Positions 1-7,788 of a stretch of 64,000 nt of DNA are shown in pieces (the stretch's first letter is position 1; each line of letters starts with the position of its first letter). The position numbers and the translations under genes are program-made. The stretch comes from Microbacterium sp. NC79. Lineage in GTDB: Bacteria > Actinomycetota > Actinomycetes > Actinomycetales > Microbacteriaceae. Below the pieces are notes generated by a model. The model was not told the DNA's origin. It searched no databases and worked only from the letters and a program-made list of their open reading frames with translations. The stretch is from the NCBI RefSeq assembly GCF_019061125.1, contig NZ_JAHQYI010000001.1:1054001-1118000 (forward strand), read 5' to 3'.

Positions 1-54
1 CGCAAGGTAGCCAACGACGCTCGCAAGAGCACCGAGGGAAATGGCGCGTGACAT
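1..54 (-). CDS. N-terminus of a probable membrane or exported protein, cut by the window edge
   Basis: An ATG on the minus strand opens a frame that stays open to base 1 and reads MSRAISLGALASVVGYLA. A GGAG-type ribosome binding site (GAAGGAGCCCC) lies just before it. The 18 visible residues are hydrophobic and would fit a signal peptide or first membrane segment. It follows the M20 peptidase stop by 35 bases on the same strand, so the two may be co-transcribed. The product cannot be identified from so short a piece. Confidence 0.5.
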   Translation of the reverse strand, partial: MSRAISLGALASVVGYLA

Positions 55-89
55 GGGGCTCCTTCGCTCCTATTCGGGTGACACTGACA

Positions 90-1445
90 CTATCGCCCGG
101 CGGGCAACGCGGTGATCAAGGCGCGGTGGAACTGTTCGCCGCGTTCGAGCTCGGCGATGTCGATGAACTCGTCGACGCCGTGAATCGCTGCGCGCTGTGC
201 GGTCGACATGAGCAGCGGCGCAAAGCGATACGTCGCGGGGGAGAACGTGTGGAAGTGGCGCGAGTCGGTGGCGGCGAACACGACATAGGGCACGGCGATC
301 GCATCCGGGTGGCTCGCGCGAAGAGCCGTCGCGATCGCAGCGAACTGGTCGTTGTCGGCAGAAGACTCGGGCGACGGGTCGCTTGCCGCGACCACCTCGA
401 TCGTGATGAGCGGGTCATTGATGCGCTTGCGGAGGCGTCGGAGGGCCGACTCGGTGGTCTCTCCGAGCGCGATACGGAGATTGACGGTAGCCGCGGCCTG
501 CGAAGGCAACACATTATCGGCGGTACCGCCCGAGAGCATTGTCGGTGCGACAGTCGTGCGAACCATCGCGGCCGGCTCGCCGCCGAGTTTTGCGAAGATC
601 CGTGCGGTGACCGGCGGTAACGCTGCCAGAGCTTTCAGCGCAAAGGCCGATGGGCCGGTCACGCGGTTCGCGAATGTGCTTAGCATGCGGCTGATGGCCC
701 GCGGCGATCGTGCTGGAAACGTTGACGGCGTGAGCCGGTCAACCGCGCGTGAGACGCGCCCAACCGCAGTCAACGGGGGAGGGAATGAGGCGTGGCCACC
801 CTCACCCCGCGCCGTGAGACGGACGGTCATGAGGCCCTTTTCACCGACTCCGATCATTGCGGCCTGACCCTTCACCATCGGCAGTGGGTCAACGACAACG
901 GCACCGCCCTCATCAATCACGAGCCATGGCACGATCTGGCGGCGCTGCAGTTCTTCAGCGATCGCGACGGCGGCGGATCCGAAGGTTTCCTCATTACCCC
1001 CGAACGAAAGGTAGACGTCGCGGGCAGGAGTGAAGCCCGCCGCAAGCAGGTTCTCGACCGCTTCCAGGATGACAAGCAAGGGTCCCTTGTCATCGAGAGT
1101 TCCACGTCCGAAGACCTTGCCGTCAGCAATCTGGCCGGCAAAAGGTGGGTAGGTCCAGTCGTCGGATTCATCGACCGGAACCACGTCAAAGTGCGCCATG
1201 AGAATGACGGGCTGCGCTGCGGAGTTGTTGCTTCGCCACCGGTAAAGGTGGCCCAAATCGTGCAGCTTTTCATGCTCGAGGGTAGCCGCCGTGAGGGGAT
1301 AGAGCTCGGCGATGAGGTCAATAAACCGGTCGAAATCAGCCGGGCCGCGGGCTTCAAGTTCAGCCGAGACTGTCGGCAACTGGATCATGCGGCTCAGGCG
1401 CTCTGCGGAGCCGGGGCGAACGGCGATCTTCGGAGTTTCGGGCAT
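90..1445 (-). CDS. M20-family metallopeptidase (dipeptidase/carboxypeptidase type)
   Basis: A 451-residue zinc-dependent amidohydrolase of the M20 family, probably cytoplasmic and acting on dipeptides or N-acyl amino acids. The family metal and catalytic motifs are in order: HFDVVP near residue 85, GRGTLDDKG near 114-121, FGGNEE near 148-153 (catalytic and metal-binding glutamates), and GGHASFPPP heading the dimerisation domain. A late histidine (SRHFHTF, AIHG) completes the second metal site. Length suits the family. The start is supported by a leaderless arrangement: -10 hexamer TAGGGT at 1452-1457 followed by exactly 6 nt and the ATG. Substrate is not deducible. Confidence 0.9.
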   Translation of the reverse strand: MPETPKIAVRPGSAERLSRMIQLPTVSAELEARGPADFDRFIDLIAELYPLTAATLEHEKLHDLGHLYRWRSNNSAAQPVILMAHFDVVPVDESDDWTYPPFAGQIADGKVFGRGTLDDKGPLLVILEAVENLLAAGFTPARDVYLSFGGNEETFGSAAVAIAEELQRRQIVPWLVIDEGGAVVVDPLPMVKGQAAMIGVGEKGLMTVRLTARGEGGHASFPPPLTAVGRVSRAVDRLTPSTFPARSPRAISRMLSTFANRVTGPSAFALKALAALPPVTARIFAKLGGEPAAMVRTTVAPTMLSGGTADNVLPSQAAATVNLRIALGETTESALRRLRKRINDPLITIEVVAASDPSPESSADNDQFAAIATALRASHPDAIAVPYVVFAATDSRHFHTFSPATYRFAPLLMSTAQRAAIHGVDEFIDIAELERGEQFHRALITALPAGR

Positions 1446-1551
1446 GCTCTCACCCTAGAGCCCGCAGCACCGCCTGTTGAGCGCGGACGCGCAGAGTGGA
1501 ACCAGGCCGACCGGTGCACGCGCAGCGATCAGGACGAAACGCCCGATGTGG

Positions 1552-2220
1552 CTAGCTCGCGACGAAGCGTGCCTCGACCGTGGCCGAGACTTCGATCTCT
1601 TCGGGTTCGAGGGTGAACGACGGCATCGCGCTGTCGGCCATGGCGCCGCGTGCCGACGCCATCATCATCGGGGCCGGAGCCTTCATCATCATCTCGCGAG
1701 ACATCATGCCGACGTCAGCAATTTGCTGTGCCTGCACGGTTGCCAAGCCGAGGGCCTCGGCGTATGCCGTCGCCCGGTCGATCGCCACCTGAACGGCCCC
1801 CTGGGCCACTGCCTTTTCGGTATCGCGCTCGACGTCGGCGGTGAGCTTCCAGCCGATTCCCGCGATCGCGACGCCGTCGCGTTCGGAAGCGCGTGAGACC
1901 CATTCGCTGAGTGCGGAGAAATCTTGCCACTCTGAGACAAGCTGAATTGATGCGTGGTGCACGAGGGGGAGCTGCTTGCCCTTGTCGTTCCACGGACGAT
2001 CTGCCCAGACGGAAACGCGTTCACTGTTCCACTTGGTGATTGCTCCGCTGGCTGCGGCGGCGCGCAGCTCATCTTGAATGACCGCACCGAGCTGCTGGGC
2101 ATTTTCAACGACCTCCGCACGGCTCGGACCGTCGAAGCGCACAGCCACCTGTGCAACACCGAGTTCGGCAGCGACAAGCATGCGGTGCTCGCCTCGAACG
2201 TTGATGACGACGTCAGTCAT
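1552..2220 (-). CDS. SIMPL domain-containing protein (DUF541)
   Basis: A 222-residue protein of the SIMPL/DUF541 family, recognised from its overall pattern: an N-terminal strand with a REVVENAQ-type helix, a central KWNSERVSVWADRPW segment and a C-terminal EVSATVEARF strand. Unlike many family members it has no signal peptide and starts directly with MTDVVINVRGEH, so it is probably cytoplasmic. A methionine-rich stretch (MMSREMMMKAPAPMMMASARG) lies near residues 170-190. A strong ribosome binding site (GAGGAGG) precedes the ATG. The family's molecular role is poorly defined. Confidence 0.8.
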   Translation of the reverse strand: MTDVVINVRGEHRMLVAAELGVAQVAVRFDGPSRAEVVENAQQLGAVIQDELRAAAASGAITKWNSERVSVWADRPWNDKGKQLPLVHHASIQLVSEWQDFSALSEWVSRASERDGVAIAGIGWKLTADVERDTEKAVAQGAVQVAIDRATAYAEALGLATVQAQQIADVGMMSREMMMKAPAPMMMASARGAMADSAMPSFTLEPEEIEVSATVEARFVAS

Positions 2221-2453
2221 GGGGCCTCCTCAAGGCGGTGAACTGCAGTGAGCATAGCGCGCAGGGCCGACAATGGGGCCCGCAAAAGTACGCACTCCGG
2301 TTCTGGCAATATGCTCGACTGCCCAGCCGTGGTTCCGCGCTATCGGCGAATAGATTTGGGCCGCTAAGTGTTGTAGTCTGTAATGCTCAGCCACTTCGTG
2401 GCGAGCTTTGGTAACTCAACAGTGTGACAGTGGCCATTCCGCAAGGAACGCAC

Positions 2454-2820
2454 GGGGATGATCGGTTTCGACATTGCTTGCGAATCTGCGAGAAGCGGGC
2501 CAAGGATGCCGGGTTATCTTGTGAACGCTCCCGGCAAAAACTAAGTGCAGATGCAAAGCGCACTGACTTCGCCCTCGCTGCATAAGCGAGCCCGATAGTC
2601 CGTCAGACCGTAGGCGACCCCGCTACGGACTCTGGCGTCATTTAGGGGTCTAGCTACACGGAGGAGTCTGGACTCCGTGCGGGACATTCACAGACTGGGC
2701 TTGTCGACTTAGGTGTTTGTGACAAAGGTCGGAGCCGAGTAGAACGCTTTCACAAACTGCGCCCGGAGAAGCCCCAGAGACTCAGTGATGGACGGGGGTT
2801 CGATTCCCCCCATCTCCACA
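2454..2820 (+). ncRNA. ssrA: Transfer-messenger RNA (tmRNA)
   Basis: The 5' end GGGGATG pairs with CATCTCC at 2811-2817 to form the tRNA-like acceptor stem, and a T-arm (GGGGGTTCGATTCCCCC) precedes it. The reading frame GCA GAT GCA AAG ... GCT GCA TAA at 2547-2585 encodes the tag ADAKRTDFALAA, a typical actinobacterial tag ending in ALAA for proteolysis. tmRNA rescues stalled ribosomes together with SmpB. The 3' CCA is not fully encoded. A clear terminator follows at 2842. smpB is not adjacent on the visible side. Confidence 0.97.
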
Positions 2821-2841
2821 AACCGCTGTCACCAGTTGAGG

Positions 2842-2886
2842 AAGCCCCTCGATCCTTTCACCGGGATTGAGGGGCTTTTCTTTTTC
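2842..2886 (+). terminator. Rho-independent terminator of tmRNA
   Basis: Inverted repeat AAGCCCCTC / GAGGGGCTT (2842-2850 and 2869-2877) followed by a T-rich run TTCTTTTTCT. Confidence 0.9.
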
Positions 2887-2911
2887 TGAGCACCGGAGAC
2901 GTGGACATGCT

Positions 2912-3172
2912 TCAATTCGCTTTGCCCTCGCGAGGCGGGAGGGAAGGAACGTGGATCGGTTTCTGCGCGCGCGTACGCTCTTCGACAACGATTCGAGCCT
3001 GCGTTTCACCTGTGGCTTTATACCCATGACGGCGGCGGCCAAGGGCTCGGCCCCAACGCTTTTCCTTCTCCGTCTTCTCGCGCGGCAACGGTGCAACGGT
3101 TCCGCCCTCGTTGTCCCAACGTTCGGTTCCCTTACTGTCCGACCCCCGGCCGGTGCTCTGATTTCTTCTCAT
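2912..3172 (-). CDS. Small basic hypothetical protein
   Basis: An 86-residue, highly charged, hydrophilic protein without membrane segments or recognisable domain. It has a middle segment rich in Lys/Glu/Arg (PREKTEKEKRWGR) and a C-terminus KPIHVPSLPPREGK. I accept it because the ATG is preceded by TAGCGT at 3179-3184 with exactly 6 nt between, the same leaderless signature seen at many certain genes here, and because the third codon positions sampled at its 5' end are GC-rich. It lies between tmRNA and a membrane protein gene on the same strand. Function unknown. Confidence 0.5.
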   Translation of the reverse strand: MRRNQSTGRGSDSKGTERWDNEGGTVAPLPREKTEKEKRWGRALGRRRHGYKATGETQARIVVEERTRAQKPIHVPSLPPREGKAN

Positions 3173-3204
3173 GCTCGGACGCTACCCGTACTCCCTGTGC
3201 GACC

Positions 3205-3792
3205 TCACAGGCCCGGGTGCGGAGGTAGGGTCTCGACACTCGAAACGTAGCCGGCAAGAGGCGTCACGGTGAGACGAACCGTGGTTCCGGGGCGCAGGCT
3301 CGTGCGCAGCGCTCGCTTTCGCACCGTCCATTGCCGCTGCCCACTGGTGGTGGACAGGACGACTTCCGTGCGTACCCGGCGGCGATCAATACCTTGGCCG
3401 CGCGCGAAAATCACGTGCTCAAGCTGTTCAGGCAGGAAGTCCAGAAATCGGCGGTCGCTCATGCTCATGACCGTGCCGACAACCGTGCGACTCGTCAAGA
3501 GATCGAGCACGCCGATGACGATGCGCACCGCGCCAAGCAGTGCGACGATCGCGGCCGAGACGAGGACGATGACCGCCGTGCCGGAGAGATATCGCAGTGC
3601 TTGTGCGTTGTCCTCATCGGCGCTGAGGAGGCGCATGGCGAAGACCAGGAAGAAGATGCTGATCGCGATCTGAACGGCGCCTCGGAGGATCAGTGACAGC
3701 GGCGAATAGCCTGACCACGGCCGCAGCGTCATGCCCAGGGTGCGTGACCAGCTGTTCGCTGTTTCCGTGATCCCGGCTTCTGAACTATGCAT
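3205..3792 (-). CDS. Hypothetical membrane protein with two transmembrane segments
   Basis: About 195 residues from the chosen ATG (MHSSEAGITET), which has AAGGG about 8 nt upstream; the frame is open 23 codons further but without better support. Two hydrophobic helices (around LILRGAVQIAISIFFLVFAM and a following VIVLVSAAIVALLGAVRIVI stretch) are followed by a basic cytoplasmic domain of about 90 residues (DRRRVRTEVVLSTTSGQRQW, TTVRLTVTPLAG) with alternating strands, resembling a small beta-rich domain. I do not recognise the family. The divergent neighbour is a lipoprotein gene. Confidence 0.7.
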   Translation of the reverse strand: MHSSEAGITETANSWSRTLGMTLRPWSGYSPLSLILRGAVQIAISIFFLVFAMRLLSADEDNAQALRYLSGTAVIVLVSAAIVALLGAVRIVIGVLDLLTSRTVVGTVMSMSDRRFLDFLPEQLEHVIFARGQGIDRRRVRTEVVLSTTSGQRQWTVRKRALRTSLRPGTTVRLTVTPLAGYVSSVETLPPHPGL

Positions 3793-3972
3793 GCGATACA
3801 CCCTTCTCGCGGACAGCGCGGATGGAAGCGCGCCTTCTGTCTGGCGACGATACGGCGGCATCTGTCAGTTTTCTGTGTGCCTCGACGGTGCTCACTGTAA
3901 GAAAGTTGACAACCGCATGTTTAGCGTTCGTAGTACCGGTGCACACACCGGATAACGCCTTGAGGAGAAAAT

Positions 3973-4389
3973 ATGCGAAAACGTGTGGCCCACCTGTCAG
4001 CCGTCGTCACCATTGCGGTAGCCATGCTCCTGACCTCCTGTAGCGGTAACGCTGCCGGCGAGAATCAATCGGACACTGCGGCCGTGCCGGGAGCTTCGCA
4101 AGCACCGGATTCCGCGAACGATAAGTCGCCTGCACCGCAGGGCGACTATGCGTTCGGTGCCGGGCGAGAGGACATCGCCCGAGCCATCGAGAAAGCATTT
4201 TCCAGCCAGAACGCCAAGGCGACGTGGGAAGACGACCTCTTCGTGCTCAGCCTCGACGGTGACGCGGAAGGTGCCATGGCTGGGTACATGCAGTGTCAAA
4301 CCCTCACGCACCTCCTCAACGAGGACGACGTGACGGCGATTCAATTTCCGAACGGGACGGTGATGTGCGTCGACGCTCTGGCCGAGTAG
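3973..4389 (+). CDS. Small secreted lipoprotein, function unknown
   Basis: A 138-residue predicted lipoprotein: signal peptide MRKRVAHLSAVVTIAVAMLL then lipobox LTSC with the lipidated Cys at 23. A Ser/Ala/Pro-rich linker (about 24-60) leads to a compact C-terminal domain with two cysteines (YMQCQTL, VMCVDAL) that could form a disulfide. The ribosome binding site GAGGAGAAAAT is good. Its 3' end overlaps the next lipoprotein gene by 25 nt, so the two are co-expressed. The C-terminal domain is not one I can name. Confidence 0.8.
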   Translation: MRKRVAHLSAVVTIAVAMLLTSCSGNAAGENQSDTAAVPGASQAPDSANDKSPAPQGDYAFGAGREDIARAIEKAFSSQNAKATWEDDLFVLSLDGDAEGAMAGYMQCQTLTHLLNEDDVTAIQFPNGTVMCVDALAE

Positions 4390-5114
4390 CCGTCAGCATC
4401 GCCCCGTGGCTTGCGTGCGTCGCCGCGTTGGGACTGGTGGCGACGACAGTTGGGTGCGCCGACACCGCAGGCTCCACGCCGAGCCTTTCCCCGACGGCCG
4501 TAGCGGGTGGTTCCGCCGCCGCCCCTCAGCCCACGGCGACGACTGACCAGGCGACACCCTCACCATCGCCAACAGAAACAGCGGTTGAGCAAGCCGCACC
4601 TGCCTGTTTGATCGGGACGTGGAAACTCCGCAACGAATCCTTTCAAGCGGCCCTTACCGAGATCATGCTGGGCGCGGCTGACATGCCGGCAGACATTCGG
4701 GCTGCTGCCACGATCACGCTGTCTGGTTCCAGCTTCATTCGCTTCGATGGCACCGATATTTATGGGGCGTGGCAAGACGACTTCACCATCCAGATGGCTT
4801 TTGACGGCCATCAGGCCACGCACACGATCTCCTCATCAGATGTGGCCACATATGAGGCCGATGACAACTACCTCTGGGTCACCGACTTCCAACAACTGCA
4901 CTGGGAAGCAGAAATGAACCTCGACGGCATGGTGTCGGTCTCGGCCGAGTCAGAAAACCCCGTCGCGAGCATCAACTTCTTCGACTACAGCGGACACGGC
5001 CCCGCATTCGATCGCGAAATGGTCGACGGTGCCGCGAAATACGACTGCAGCGCCGAAACGCTCGTGCTACATGCCGACGGGGGAATGACGGCTGATTTCT
5101 CCCGGGTTCCGTAG
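4365..5114 (+). CDS. Secreted lipoprotein, function unknown
   Basis: From the GTG at 4365 the protein is 249 residues and begins MRRRSGRVAVSIAPW, giving a perfect lipoprotein signal peptide with lipobox TVGC (Cys 31). The same frame is open upstream, but that extension would bury the signal peptide, so I place the start at the GTG overlapping the previous gene. After a Ser/Thr/Pro linker (about 32-75) comes a domain starting ACLIGTWKLRNESF, with later motifs SFIRFDGTDIYGAWQDDFTI and NLWVTDF-like strands. This resembles a lipocalin-like beta-barrel layout. A Cys near the C-terminus (YDCSAETL) may pair with the one in ACLIG. Confidence 0.8.
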   Translation: MRRRSGRVAVSIAPWLACVAALGLVATTVGCADTAGSTPSLSPTAVAGGSAAAPQPTATTDQATPSPSPTETAVEQAAPACLIGTWKLRNESFQAALTEIMLGAADMPADIRAAATITLSGSSFIRFDGTDIYGAWQDDFTIQMAFDGHQATHTISSSDVATYEADDNYLWVTDFQQLHWEAEMNLDGMVSVSAESENPVASINFFDYSGHGPAFDREMVDGAAKYDCSAETLVLHADGGMTADFSRVP

Positions 5115-5146
5115 CCGGGCGGAACCATGGGCTGACGACGCGCGCA

Positions 5147-7135
5147 CTACACGGAATCGGAGTGCATGACCCCGAGTGATGCCATGAGCTCGCGATACTC
5201 GTTGCGCGCAGCTTCCGCCTGCCCGAGATAGCCCAAACGCGTCAGTGCATCGATCACACCCTCGTGTGCACGTTGGTCGTAAGGGTCGTAGGAGAGCAGG
5301 CGCCGGTAGATCGCGAGTCGCGCATCGTGCTCATCATCGTCATGGAGAAGTTCTGCTAAGCCGTGCGCTGTCGCGAAGAAAGCGAGGTGAACCTCACGGC
5401 GCAGATCTGCCGCCCACACTTCTTGGAGGTCTTCATGCATGGGTTCGCCACTGAAGCGCTCGAGAATGCTGCTGAGCTGATCACGTTGGCGTGATCGCGC
5501 CGTGGCGGCGTCGATTCCGGGCGTTGGGATGAGGGCGGCTGAAGCGCTGGCGAGGAAGGTTTCGACATCGATGTCGATGAGGTCTCGCTTGAGTCGAATA
5601 AGGCCGTCACGGTGCTCCACATAGGCGTCGCGTGGTAAGCGAGAATGCGGGTCAAGAGCGCGGCGCACGGCGGTCGCCGCGACGGAGAACCGGTTAGCGA
5701 GAAGGTGCGGCGCTGTTCCCGGCCACAGCATGTCCATGACGGTCTCTCGGCTGATCGGCGCGCCACGCCTGGCCACGAGAATCTTCAGGAGTGCCCGAGC
5801 CTTGCGCGATTGCCAGCGAGCAACGATGCCATCACTTGAGGTCACAGAGAACTCATCGAGCACGGCGATCCGGGGTTTTTGGGCGTCGAGCGCTGCCGGA
5901 GGCGGTTGCGGGTGAATCATGTCCAGCGTGCGTGAGGCTAAGCCCTCGACACCAGGCAAGTGCAGAGCACGCGCGGTTGCAGCCGCTTCTTCTGCGAGCC
6001 GGGAGGCCTCTTCCGCGGCGTGCTCTTCGCCGGTCTGCAACAGCAAATCAGCCAACTCACGCTGCGCCTCGGCGAGCCACGGGTGTGCTCCCGTGCGCGC
6101 CGCCACATCGCACGCCTGTCGCATGTACATGACGGCAACGTCATGCTGGCCAAGAGCAATCGCAGTCAGCGCCAACGGGCGCGCGACCGTTCCCCAACAG
6201 GTCACACCGAGGCCGATGGTGACGAGCCGGTCGCTGAAAGGAACGAGCGCATCGTGGAGTTGCTTGGCGATCGAGTGGACGCCCAACTCGCTGGCGACGT
6301 CAGCCAGAATGCACGCGGTCGCCAGCCAGTTGCGATCAACCGGAAGAGTATCGATCGTCGCGAACGATTCCACCAGCGCACGTGCCGCGCTTCGTCTGCC
6401 CTGACGTAACCAAATCCAAGCCAGGCTCGCAGCCCAAATGGGTTCGTGTGGTGCGAGCTGACGCGCCTTCAAAAATGCCGGCTCGAGATCGGTCGCGCGC
6501 CCCTGCGCCCAACGAATGATGGCCAACTGTCCGACAAGCACGGTCTCCGCATCGGGGTCGGCCTCCGCGAGGGCGAGTGCATACGCTTCGTTGGCTAATC
6601 GTTCTGCATCAGGCAGACGACCATCGAGGGTTGCTTGCAGACACCGGAACCAGGTGGCTTGTCGACTGGAGTCAAGCCACCCGAATTGCGACATCAGAGG
6701 GCTGACTGGGCTCAACGCCTGATCGAGCTGAGTCACCATGCCAAGTTCGGTGAGGGCCGCCAGGTGGAGAAGATAGGCGATGGGCACAAACTCGGCTTCA
6801 CCGGAGTCCTGTGCGGTTTTGAGGATCTCTGTCGTCATTTCCAGGCGGCGCGGTGTCGATTCACACGATAGATCAACGATGCAATCTGCCATTAATGACC
6901 ATGCCTGCGAGATGATGTCGGCGGCCTTGTCTGCCGCGATGGAAGCGTGTGAAGCCGCTTGCTGGGCGACCTCGGGCTCGGTGAAGATGCTTGCGGCCGC
7001 GACGATCGCATGTAAACGGGTTTGCGCAGCAAAATCTCGCTGGTCGACGCGACTGAGCAGGTGTTGCGTGATCTGCTGTTGCTCGAATACATGGGTGCCC
7101 GAGAAATGCAGCGTGAACTCCACCGGTGAGGACAT
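5147..7135 (-). CDS. Large TPR/BTAD-domain transcriptional regulator (SARP/AfsR-like)
   Basis: About 662 residues. The N-terminal ~430 residues are helical repeats rich in Ala and Leu, as in tetratricopeptide arrays. A winged-helix region follows (RIAVLDEFSVTSSDG ... QSRKARALLKILVARRGAPISRETVMDMLWPG). A bacterial transcriptional activator domain (BTAD) ends the protein (DIDVETFLASA ... AIYRRLLSYDPYDQRAHEGVI). The order is reversed from classical SARPs, where the DNA-binding part comes first. No ATPase (P-loop) motif is seen. I take the start at 7135 because TATGTT at 7142-7147 lies exactly 6 nt upstream; the frame is open about 100 codons further with atypical composition. Targets may be the adjacent lipoprotein genes, which is inference. 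Confidence 0.8.
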   Translation of the reverse strand: MSSPVEFTLHFSGTHVFEQQQITQHLLSRVDQRDFAAQTRLHAIVAAASIFTEPEVAQQAASHASIAADKAADIISQAWSLMADCIVDLSCESTPRRLEMTTEILKTAQDSGEAEFVPIAYLLHLAALTELGMVTQLDQALSPVSPLMSQFGWLDSSRQATWFRCLQATLDGRLPDAERLANEAYALALAEADPDAETVLVGQLAIIRWAQGRATDLEPAFLKARQLAPHEPIWAASLAWIWLRQGRRSAARALVESFATIDTLPVDRNWLATACILADVASELGVHSIAKQLHDALVPFSDRLVTIGLGVTCWGTVARPLALTAIALGQHDVAVMYMRQACDVAARTGAHPWLAEAQRELADLLLQTGEEHAAEEASRLAEEAAATARALHLPGVEGLASRTLDMIHPQPPPAALDAQKPRIAVLDEFSVTSSDGIVARWQSRKARALLKILVARRGAPISRETVMDMLWPGTAPHLLANRFSVAATAVRRALDPHSRLPRDAYVEHRDGLIRLKRDLIDIDVETFLASASAALIPTPGIDAATARSRQRDQLSSILERFSGEPMHEDLQEVWAADLRREVHLAFFATAHGLAELLHDDDEHDARLAIYRRLLSYDPYDQRAHEGVIDALTRLGYLGQAEAARNEYRELMASLGVMHSDSV

Positions 7136-7245
7136 GCCCCCAACATAGCCGAGCCGCAACCGCGCTTTAAGGAGACTGTAAGCGCGACAGCTAGCGTGAG
7201 GGCAGGCTACGGATGCATGGGGCGCCGAGCGGAGAGGCCATTTGT

Positions 7246-7788
7246 ATGTTGCGTAGGAGCATTGTGTTGTCGGGTGTCGTTGCAGCAACGCTGTTGTTCG
7301 CTGGATGTGCGGCGGGGGAGCAGCCACCGACGAAGAACCCCGAGCCGCAAGCGACCGCTGGTGACCCGAAGACTGGTTCCGATGATTCGAAAGCCGATTC
7401 CAACACCACGCAAACGACAGCTGAGGGCGAGGCGACATTCACGGTGAACGACCGCGAGTTCACCGTCGCATTGGCGATGTGCTCGGTTTACCCGAGCGGC
7501 GAGATCCTGATGCATGGCCCCGCACAGGAGACCGACTCCGACGTTGTTGGATACTTCGACGGCGATGTCTCCCAGCTCGACGGTACGAGCTTTGGCACGT
7601 TCCGCATCAATATCGGTTCCACCGGAAAATTCCAGTCGTCTGACGATTTCTACGCGTTCGGCAACGCCATGGGCGGATCGATGGAGATCACCGAACTCGG
7701 TTCCAGCTACCAGGTCGTTGCCGCGGCGTGGGATGGCAACGGTAGCGACCTCGGTGAAGCCGACATGGTGTTCCGCTGCGCGAACTAG
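7246..7788 (+). CDS. Secreted lipoprotein, function unknown
   Basis: 180 residues from the ATG at 7246, which has GGAGAGG 8 nt upstream; an in-frame upstream ATG would spoil the signal peptide. Signal peptide MLRRSIVLSGVVAATLLF with lipobox FAGC (Cys 21), a Lys/Asp/Thr-rich linker to about residue 62, then a domain beginning ATFTVNDREFTVALAMC, with a second Cys at the very end (MVFRCAN). This two-cysteine, small beta-domain layout recurs in the other lipoproteins of this region. A -10 candidate TAGCGT sits at 7192-7197. It is divergent from the BTAD regulator, so it is a candidate target. Its 3' end overlaps the convergent ATPase gene by 4 nt. Confidence 0.8.
   Translation: MLRRSIVLSGVVAATLLFAGCAAGEQPPTKNPEPQATAGDPKTGSDDSKADSNTTQTTAEGEATFTVNDREFTVALAMCSVYPSGEILMHGPAQETDSDVVGYFDGDVSQLDGTSFGTFRINIGSTGKFQSSDDFYAFGNAMGGSMEITELGSSYQVVAAAWDGNGSDLGEADMVFRCAN

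Noticed and set aside
2867..3250. A 127-codon plus-strand frame after the tmRNA terminator
   Set aside because: It begins inside the terminator hairpin, lacks a ribosome site and overlaps the better-supported minus-strand small gene.
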